Origin: Macrosoma leucophasiata
Taxonomy: Eukaryota; Arthropoda; Insecta; Lepidoptera; Hedylidae
NCBI GenBank assembly: GCA_036365455.1
Contig: JAWQUS010000007.1
Span: forward strand, 15,826,001-15,890,000
Length of the DNA stretch: 64,000 nucleotides
Direction of reading: 5' to 3'
The position numbers were made by a program, and so were the translations under genes. Position 1 is the first letter of the stretch. Every line of letters begins with the position of its first letter. The notes below the pieces were generated by a model, which was not told the DNA's origin, searched no databases, and saw only the letters and a list, made by a program, of their open reading frames with translations. This document shows, in pieces, positions 56,193-64,000 of the stretch.

Positions 56193-57060
56193 AGTTTTCT
56201 TTCCCATTTTTTTTTCTAAAATAACAATGTTCTTTATTGTACATCATCTTGGAAAGAATGACCAAAGCCACTTAATATTATGTTATAGCTTATTGTCAAT
56301 TCTTACACTGTTAGAACAAAAACTTATATGTCTTCGAAATTAGGGAGAATATAAAAGTAAATTTATAGCAACATACCAAAATAAGTATGTGGGATTTCGT
56401 TGAATGAAAATCAAGAATTTCATGAGAAATGCGCTTTATTTTGAATTGATAATCAAGAGTTATATGCTTCAACGTGTATTTTGTTCAATAGACATACCAT
56501 ATTTACTAATATCTGTTTACTTACGAATGAAAAGTGATGTCGTTTAAAGGCCTTGTTTCTGTACGGTTTATACAGGCTAAAACACTGCAACCTCCTTTTT
56601 TACTGCACACCTTATACACTAATCACTTAACTAATTGAGTTTCTTTCTCATAAATACCCAAAAACTTATTAATAATATAATATAATATAAGTTTATTTGC
56701 ATATAACAAATTACAATAAAATGAAGAACACAGTAGTACATTTATGAGGAATCCTTATTAGTAATATGATTTCATAATATTATGTTTGTCGCAACTAGCA
56801 CTTTTGCTAAGTTATTAAGAATAACTTGTGTTAAAAGCACTAGTCCCAACCCTTGTGTAAAATATTTCCATTTATTACAAGTTTGTAATGATGAGCGTAA
56901 GACTGTGACTATTGTCGAATATCAGCAAACAGCTTAAAGTTAAGAAAACTAAGGTTAATAAAATAAATATAAAGTACAAAAAATCAACACTAATGTAAAA
57001 AATAGTAAAGGAATTATATATGGCAAAAATGTAGATAAATGAATAAATGTATATGTAAGT
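56193..57060. other. AT-rich spacer
   Basis: I see no gene and no repeat matched elsewhere in the window. Confidence 0.4.

Positions 57061-57061
<1 letters not shown>

Positions 57062-57093
<32 letters not shown>
57062..57093. repeat. (GT)16 microsatellite
   Basis: Sixteen uninterrupted GT units close to the 3' end of the LINE. Confidence 0.95.
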
Positions 57094-57095
<2 letters not shown>

Positions 57096-57167
57096 GATTA
57101 TTCTATATGTGAAGTCTGCTAGCCTACTAGGATGTAGGTAGTAAAAGTTTTTTTTTTTTTTTTTTTT

Positions 57168-60097
57168 TCAATTACCTGTGATAAATTGTTCTGTATTTAC
57201 ATAATATAGTTTTTGCAGCCATTGGGTCACGATTATTTTTAATGTTTTGCTTGTTAACGAATAAATATTAAGGCGTTTATTAAGTTTATTATATAACTGT
57301 GGGCCCTGATAACAGAAGAATCTTTTAGCAAATGCATTATTAGCTTTGTAAGGAAGGCAAACTTTATCCTTCCGCCTTTTGTTTATTACTCTATACGGCG
57401 TGTGATGGTGTTGCAGTAAAATTGTATTAACAACAAATAATTGCCTAACTGTAAGCACCTCACAGTTCTTGTATAATTCTTCAGTCGAGTAAAGAATAGG
57501 ACGGCGAGTAGCGACTTTAAGCACAGCTCTTTGCGCTCTCTCTAGCTTTAAGAGGGTGGTCTTTGGAGCTCCACCCCAGACAGCTACACAGTAGGTCAAG
57601 AGCGATTGGCAAAGTGCAAAGTAAATTCTTCTGACCACCTTAGATTCGGCTACATCTCGGAGAATTTTAAACACGTAAATTAATTTTCTTATTCTTGACG
57701 TAAGTAACTCTATGTGAGGCGTGAAACTAAGATGACTATCAAGAGTGACCCCGAGGTATTTTGTTGTTTGAACACGTTTAAGAGCAGGGCAAGTACATGA
57801 TGTTTCATCATCGAGACAAGTGTGCGCTATGAGACTGAAATTCTCCGGGGGTTGTGTGGATTGCCGGATCGTAAATGTAAGTATGTTTGTTTTGTCAATG
57901 TTTAATGTAAGTAGATGCTTGTGTAACCATTTAGTCACTCGATCTAGACCTTTCTGAGCCGCGTCGAAAGTATCATGCCAGGTATCTCCGGTGAAAGTGA
58001 GGACTGTGTCATCTGCGTAAGATGTAATTTTTCTCTTTTCAAGGTCAAGGTCACATAGTTCGTTAACATATATCAGAAATAACGTTGGACCTATCACGCT
58101 ACCTTGTGGGATTCCGGCAGTAACAGGAAGTTCACTACTGAGGCAATTTTTTATTTTTACACGTTGTGATCTATCAGACAGGTAGTCAATGAATATGTCC
58201 AGAGGTTGGCCACGAATGCCCATTTCTGATAATTTCGTAATAAGTGAGGGAATAGGCACTGTATCGAATGCCTTTTTTAGGTCTAGAAAAATAGAGAGCA
58301 CTCTACGTTTTTTGTCAATATTCTCAATAATATGATTAGTCAACTCAATAACAGCATCTTTAGTAGATTTGTTTCGTCTAAATCCAAATTGGTTTGATGA
58401 TAAAAGCGATTTGTCTTCTAGATAGTTGGTCAGTCTCTTATTAATAATACGTTCAAAGATTTTTGAAATGGCGGGGAGTACTGCTATAGGACGGTAGTTG
58501 TTGACACAGTACCTATTTCCTCCCTTATGTATAGGATGTATGATGGCTTTTTTAGATATGTAGGGAATTTGCCTTTATCGAGGCAGAGATTATATAAATA
58601 GGTAATGGGGGGGACCAGTATATTACGATATCGTTTTAACAGCTCAGCAGAGATATTATCCCAACCAGTAGCTGTACCGTTTTTTAATGACAAGATCAAC
58701 GATTCGACCTCATCTTCATCAGTATTTAGCGCAACAAAGGATTGTAGTGCAGGAAATGAATTGTGGTTTGAATCTGGAGTAAACTGATCAGAGCCTTTTG
58801 TGATTTTGGCGATAAGATTGTTGCCAATATTTGCAAAATAATGGTTTGTGGCATTTACTGACTCTTGAGGTGACAGTTCTATTGATAATAGATCTATATT
58901 TGGTGTATTTTTGTTTGAAATGTGTGTTATATCCTTTATTACTCGCCAGAGCTTTTTACTATCGTTCGCGGCCTCTCGAACTACAGTTTTGTGAAAATCC
59001 TTTTTCAGCTTTTTAATTATTTTTGTACAAAAGTTGCGGTATCTTTTATATGTTAAATGTAAAATATCATTATCAGGTTGCATTCTGAGTTTACTATGCA
59101 TATGATCTCTATTGCGCAGACAACGTAGAAGTCCTAAAGTCATCCAGGGTTTAAGGAAACGGTTGCGGGTTGGTAATTTTAATAGTGTAGTGTGGGAACT
59201 TATTAAGCTGCTTAGTGTATCAATTAAGAAATAAGTGGCATTGTTCGCATCATTATATTGATAGATAGATGAAAATTCCGTTTTATTTATTGCAATATCA
59301 AGTAATTTATAATTTATTTTTGTATGCAGATTAATGTCGTTATTTAGTTGTTTTTTAATATATTGGAGAGATAGAAATATAGTACTATGATCTGTCACGG
59401 AAGAGCTTATAACTAATGTGTGTGCTGCTAAGTTGGATTTAAGGATAATATGGTCTAGACAAGAGCTGTTACGAGTAGGATAGTTATGTGCAGATAACAT
59501 GCCGTGACAGGCCACAAGATCTAGATATTCAGATATTTGATTTGAGCATGATAGATTACTTATATCTAGGTTGAGATCTCCGATGATAGCAACAGTTTTA
59601 TAGGAAGCTAATTTGGTCAAGAGTGAATTCAACGATTGGAGAAAGTTAGTGATATTCGTAACTGATGGTGAGCGGTAAATGCAAATAAAGGCCTTGTCAG
59701 TACCAATCTTTATGACAAGACAACTTGCATCTATGAGATGAGGTTCTTCCACCGTACAATTAGCCATTTTTGTTATATATACGACAACGCCATCGTTTTG
59801 ATTAATTACATTACTAGTATGATAACAAGTGTAAGTTTCAATAATTGGTAGTATAGGATTACATAAAAGCCAACATTCGGTGAGTATAATAATTTCGCAG
59901 TCTAAATTAATTCTGTGTAGAAGAGTGAGAAAAGAGTCAAAATTTGCGCTTATCGATCTAATATTTTGGCAGATAATTTTTAACTGGTTATTTGGATCAA
60001 TAATATAGGAACGACATTTTTCAGGGGTGGAAATATTTGAGTTGGAGATCGAGAGCTCATCAATATTATTATTAATATTTGTTATGTTGTCAATCAC
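57168..60097 (-). pseudogene. LINE ORF2: AP endonuclease plus reverse transcriptase, one frameshift
   Basis: Residues about 38-250 form the APE-type endonuclease: ICQNIRSI, ILTECWLL, CIYRSPS, IGDLNLDI, SCLDHIIL and SSSVTDHST, with the Asn, Glu, Asp and His expected at the active site. The RT follows: GWDNISAELLK, then after the frameshift YRPIAVLPAISKIFERI, GFRRNKSTKDAV, FLDLKKAFDTV, AGIPQGSVIGPTLF and the catalytic YADD (SYADDTVL). The C-terminal segment (LYKNCEVLTVRQLF) is also present in the fragment at 63590. The frameshift is in a run of six As at about 58557; seven As would restore the frame. No ATG precedes the endonuclease domain in the open frame (the frame opens at a GTG at 60097), so the start is unclear. 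Confidence 0.85.
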
Positions 60098-60509
60098 CGT
60101 AAAGATGTAGATTTAGTCTTATGTGTAAGAGCATATGTATAGAAATGGGAGATAATTGAAGACCATGATGTCCCGTAGGAATATTATTTGGATATGTATT
60201 ATAGCTGTTAAAGAGTGATACCATGTGATAAGAAAGTATTATAACGTGAGAGTTTTGCAGACCGACAGGGTAAAAGTGCGTGTTAAGTGGTTAAGTGCCT
60301 GAGAGTAAAGTGTGGTTAAGAACGTATTGTATTATTAGAACATAGGGTGTATGGTGGCGAGAGTTAACAATGTGACAAGTTGAACTATCTGATTGCCGAA
60401 TTAAACCTAAATAGAAAATATGATCATAAAAAAATTATATTGGAAGTGAACCCAACATCGTAATGCAGGATAAACTTATGATTAGATACATAAAAAGTAT
60501 AAAAAGTAG

Positions 60510-61355
60510 TCAACCATCCGATAAGGTTGCAAGCTGGTCTTCATTTTTGATGTGAACAGCTGGGCTACCGTCGGTCTTCCTGGTGAGAATTTTTCCGTCG
60601 TTAATCCAACAGTATTTAATTTTGTTTTCTTTCTTTAGTTGACGGGCGAGATAAAAAAGTTTTCGCGCGTTAGCTGTAAGGTGTTCTGACAGATAAATTG
60701 GGTCTGTATTTCCAGGCAGACCAGTATGACTCAGATTAAGCTTATTGTTTGGATTTGACTTGTTCTGGTTTTTCACGGCATTAAATAGTGAGAATTTTAC
60801 GGCAATGTGTGATAGTTGTATAATTACTGGCCTCTTTGATTCTTTATTGGGTCCTTTTTTGCCGGGCAATCTATATGTGTCAAGTATGTCTGAGGGTAAG
60901 ATATTTATGTTTAGTGATTTTGATATATTCAATACATAGTTTGTGAGATCATTTTTGTTTTCTTTATCTTTGTTAGGGATGTTCCGAAGTTCAACCGTTG
61001 TTAAATTTGAGATGCGTTGTAGCTCGTCCAATTTTTCTTGAAGATTTAAAATAGACTTGCGATTGCTTTGGTACCCTTCTTCGAGAGTTTTAATTTGCGT
61101 TCGAAATTCATCATGCTGCTTGGAAATAAATTCGCAATTCTTCTCAATGCCACTTAATGTGGTTTGCATTTGTTTTTGTAGCGAAGAGAACATTTGTCTA
61201 ATCTCATCCCTGAATTCGTCAAAGTCCTCCCGCGTAACGCTTTCATTACGGCGCTTCTAGCGCGCATTAGCAAAAGCTGACGATATAGGATTTGTATCCA
61301 GTGTCCTCGCGGTAAGGTCCGAGTCCGATCCACATTTTGTAGGTGAGCGGTACAT
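60510..61355 (-). pseudogene. LINE ORF1 with one internal stop
   Basis: ATG at 61355 opens MYRSPTKCGSDSDLTAR. An in-frame TAG follows at 61259-61257 after 32 codons, then the frame is open to 60510. After the stop there is a coiled coil (roughly 61210-61020) and an RRM/C-terminal-like region (VELRNIPNK, ILDTYRLPGKKG, RPVIIQLSH, LSEHLTANARKLFYLARQ). This is the standard ORF1p layout of an RNA-binding chaperone. Downstream initiation at Met 61193 could still give a 227-residue protein. Confidence 0.75.
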
Positions 61356-61621
61356 TGTACTTTCTGTTCTATGACACTTGTTTGCACGGAGTGGCTGGGT
61401 ACGCGGTGATTCTGTATGAGCGGTGAACTGAGATACGCCACGCCACCCTTCGCACAGTCTAATATCAGCGCAGTGACAACTTGTGTATGCAGCTCACTTC
61501 GAAGTATTTGCGTAGCGTACGGTCGTCGTAGACTCGTAGCGCATCAGTCCACAGTGGTCCGTAGCCCGAGTGACGTATGTAAACGCATCAACTGGCTACT
61601 ATTTTCGTCGGCGATATACAC

Positions 61622-61692
61622 TTGAACGGCAGCTCAGTGGTTAGATTCGGCGACCGCGAGCAACGCACACCAGGTTCGTATCCCAACAAGTC
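61622..61692 (+). repeat. tRNA-like sequence upstream of the LINE
   Basis: An A-box-like cagctcagtggttagattcgg and a B box GGTTCGTATCC at about 61673-61683. The spacing is short and the acceptor stem is absent. It lies at the presumed 5' boundary of the LINE, on the opposite strand. Probably a SINE fragment. Confidence 0.4.
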
Positions 61693-61914
61693 ACTATACA
61701 AAAAATTATATTCACTTTTTAACTTATTTTAAATTTAATATTTAATTTAATTTCAAAAATCACGTCTACAGTCAGTGAGCTCGTCTACGCTCTTTCGCGG
61801 TCCGGGGGGGAAGCATAATCGCCGATATACGTCGAAAACAATAAATAAATGCGTATACGATAGGTTATCTATTACAGCAATTGCGATGACAGATATTTGT
61901 TTGGCTAACTTTTG

Positions 61915-62055
61915 CTGTTTATTCAGTTTATTCAGTTTATTCATTTATTTCATATAATTAGGCTCCTGGAGAGCACTTTTACATCGTCATTTTTTTTTAA
62001 ACTAACCTAGAGTGAATAACCACTAATAATAATAAAAAATACATACTAAATTAAA
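61915..62055 (+). repeat. Repeat shared with the interior of the 504-bp hAT MITE
   Basis: ttcatttatttcatataattaggctcctggagagcacttttacatcgtca… matches 34378-34500 nearly base for base. Which copy was captured from which is unknown. Confidence 0.65.
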
Positions 62056-62655
62056 TAGACACTGAACAATTTTGTATAATATGGAAAGCATCAATTATTT
62101 ACAAATTCCTCCATTTCCCCATTTCACGAAGTTCGCCAAGCAAAAACCAGCACGCCGTAAGGGACAAAAGATACGATGCTCTATTTCAACTTTCTTATGT
62201 TCTTTTTATAAAACTGTCTCACTTCCACAAAGCATATGGCGAACATGGCTACGTCTATAGGTACTTAGTCTAAGATTTTTACCTTCAAGCTTCTTGGTTA
62301 CAACACTGAAAATGTCAAATCGGGAATCGAATTAAAATTCCGAGTTTAGAAAAACGTGCCAGCAATAAAAACTACTTTTGTCCTGCGAGACCTCACAAAA
62401 TTTAAATGAGAACTTTAGAAGTTAAGAACTACGCTAAATACAACATACACCGTCATGATCTCTACATTTAACTCACTTAATGCCAATCCCCAATAATTAC
62501 CCACTTGGCTTGAAATTCACCGCAGTTTGGGGAATTCCCTACAAATTGGCAACCCTGCTATTTTCTTGTCTATGATTTTGGTCATGGAGTATAAAGGAAA
62601 GGAGTCGTAACTGATATGCACGAGAACTTGAAAAAGTGTCTTGCCAACTGGCCAG
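62056..62655. other. Spacer
   Basis: A 62-codon frame from 62072 has no recognisable motif and I do not call it. A 35-base block at 62311-62345 matches 52545-52579 in inverse orientation. Nothing else was found. Confidence 0.35.
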
Positions 62656-62659
62656 TGGC

Positions 62660-62850
62660 TGACATAGAGCAACACGGACCACCGTCCGCGGCGGACTGGA
62701 GGGGAGTCGCCATAGCGTTTATTACTGATGCAAAACAGTCTGTCATTTTTTGCGGGGGGTAATGCGTGAGACACAAACGCACACTACAAAATTCGTCTAT
62801 TACTACGAAGCTCACATCTTGACTTTCACTAAACACATGAACAATTTCAC
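62660..62850 (-). repeat. Repeat family C, copy 3
   Basis: Complement of 7505-7722: gcaacacggaccaccgtccgcggcggactggagg, then cattttttgcgggggg and attactacgaagctcacatcttgac. Somewhat diverged. Confidence 0.6.
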
Positions 62851-62859
62851 GCACACATT

Positions 62860-63480
62860 TAAACTTCTATGCGACAGCTATAGGCCATTTGGGCTTGTAC
62901 TTTGGCAGAGGGGAAAGCCTGCATATGGCTTCTCCCCTCCGGTGTTCCTCTTTGGTGGCTGACTAAGGAAGGAGAGGGAGGGAGGAGCAGGGGCGGGCCT
63001 TCGGACTCTGCGGTCCTGGAAGCCTCAATCCACATTTTAAAGATTTTCAAAGCCAACGGTGGGAAATGTCGTTTTTTAAGAATTTTTAATCTTAAACGGC
63101 CAAATACTCAAACGTCACTTAAATCTAAATGGGGCATAAAAGTCTTCTGTCTTTATAAAACACGTTCAAACGATAGAGATAGCGCACATTTGAAGGTTGG
63201 GCCTCATGCAGTCGTTAGTCGCTCAATTCCAGCGATAAATCCAGTCACGTGTCCCCATTCTTAAATTCCCTGCGTCTTCATTTAAATTTCCCGCGTCTTA
63301 AACGTCGCTAGTTGCTAGCGACAAAAATACCCCGGTGCGGCCTCATGGACTCGCTAGACGCTGGTTTCCAGCGATAAATCTGGTCACGTGACTCCATTTC
63401 AAATTTCCCGCGACACATTTTAAAATTCAAAAGTCGCTAGTCGCTCGTCTCCAGCGATAAATCTGATCACTTGACAGTAT
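62860..63480. repeat. Irregular repeat zone (ccagcgataaatc units)
   Basis: ccagcgataaatc with a neighbouring tcgctag and gtcacgtgac or similar recurs at 63229, 63368 and 63451. Upstream, 62900-63050 is a GC-rich piece (gaaggagagggagggagg) of unknown origin. Confidence 0.45.
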
Positions 63481-63589
63481 TTTCAATTTCTCGCGGCTGA
63501 AAAACAGTAGCATGGTGTCGATATTATAGAGTTGTTAGTGTTATCGATAATTGAATAAAATCATGACCTTGACGCAGTTGAACGAGCAT

Positions 63590-63825
63590 AAAGAGCAGTT
63601 CTTAGGTTTGTTTTCTCCAAACATATACATATGTCCAACAATTGATTTATATAAATTGAGTAATGTTCTCACGGTCAGTCAGCTATTTATTCTGAATAGT
63701 ACATCAAAGCAACGTAACTTATTTCCCTATAATCAGCAAACACCATCTTCTTGTAATAATAGGATCAACTTACCTCTACCAGCGTTTAGAACTGCTTTTA
63801 TTCAAAGATTCTTGATGGTATAGGC
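63590..63825 (+). repeat. LINE ORF2 C-terminal fragment
   Basis: The plus-strand frame holds LYKLSNVLTVSQLFILN and LPLPAFRTAFIQRF, which align with LYKNCEVLTVRQLFVVN and the end of ORF2 in the LINE at 57 kb. The ATG at 63563 is therefore not taken as a gene start. Confidence 0.6.
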
Positions 63826-63837
63826 TTTTATAGATTA

Positions 63838-64000
63838 AAACGATCGATAGTTCGGCAACACTAGCCGCCGCGTCTAAAAGAAGCGTCACCGCAAAATAGT
63901 TATGCCGCTCGATATGCTACTGTCGATAGACTATCGATAGTATCGACTATCAAAGTTAAATACTATCGATAGCATCGACCATCGAAGTGAAATTCTATCG
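63838..64000. repeat. TATCGATA-rich repeat at the window edge
   Basis: gactatcgatagtatcgac and variants fill the last 100 bases and continue beyond the window. Same motif as 42361-42550. Confidence 0.55.

Larger units (their letters stand above)
57148..61630 (-). mobile_element. Nearly full-length CR1-like LINE
   Basis: On the minus strand: a 5' region from about 61630 (start not fixed), ORF1 (61355-60510), a gap of about 410 bases, ORF2 (about 60097-57168), and a 21-base A tail (57168-57148) that begins within the TGA stop codon. There is thus no 3' UTR. Only one nonsense codon in ORF1 and one frameshift in ORF2 were seen, so the insertion is young. I found no convincing target duplication. 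Confidence 0.8.

Noticed and set aside
62072..62260. 62-codon frame starting MESINYLQ
   Set aside because: No recognisable motif, no splice context, next to repeats.
63551..63823. New gene starting at 63563
   Set aside because: The frame is the C-terminal end of a LINE ORF2.
1..64000. CRISPR array, bacterial operon, phage or viral insertion
   Set aside because: No regular spaced repeats with unique spacers, no bacterial gene layout, and no viral protein motif seen.

Overview
The window looks like a nuclear chromosome segment of an insect, most likely a moth or butterfly (Lepidoptera). The reasons are AT-rich DNA, small exons with GT-AG introns, and many retroposon tails of the kind I know from lepidopteran genomes (for example the cagcagtgggacgta tail and the cccgcgacttcgtccg RTE-type end). 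The species cannot be told from sequence alone. No bacterial, organellar or CRISPR-like features were seen. Splice sites were assembled by eye; reading frame was carried across every junction given.

Six host genes can be supported. (1) 573-2084 (+): C-terminal exons of a coiled-coil, possibly ninein/Bsg25D-like protein whose 5' part lies outside the window. (2) 11030-17972 (+): an 8-exon, about 340-residue homologue of vertebrate C18orf63 (DUF4708). (3) 19346-23730 (-): a 4-exon, about 222-residue ankyrin-type protein. (4) 28512-44133 (+): a 7-exon ZRSR2/Urp (U2AF35-related) splicing factor with both CCCH fingers, a UHM-type RRM, and one GC-AG intron. (5) 48336-50366 (+): a 7-exon mTERF-family mitochondrial protein. 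(6) 50854-52206 (-): a two-exon DNAJA2-type Hsp40 ending in a CAHQ farnesylation box, convergent with the mTERF gene.

Most of the remaining sequence is mobile DNA, often nested. One poly(A)-tailed, SINE-like repeat (called family A here) is present at least eleven times and is itself split by a 2.26-kb LINE (7991-10253) and by a 504-bp hAT MITE (34103-34606). Other elements include a tRNA-derived SINE (family B), a third short repeat (family C), several MITE families with visible target-site duplications, a broken mariner, a truncated ZBED-type hAT, and a nearly intact two-ORF LINE (about 57148-61630, minus).

The most unusual item is a pair of diverged DNA transposons (5525-7294 and about 37040-38570). 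Both have very long terminal inverted repeats. Between them both keep only the C-terminal part of a protein carrying a GCDTTSA motif and a tesmin/TSO1-like CXC cysteine domain. The inverted repeat begins at nearly the same protein position in both copies.

Layout: 1-2.5 kb SINE and coiled-coil gene; 2.6-10.4 kb mobile elements; 11-18 kb C18orf63-like gene; 18-28 kb ankyrin gene and MITEs; 28-44 kb ZRSR2 with element-filled introns; 44-48 kb retroposon and hAT; 48-52 kb mTERF and DNAJA2; 52-64 kb tandem repeats, tRNA-like sequences, LINE and AT-rich spacer. I see no sign that the six genes form a functional cluster.
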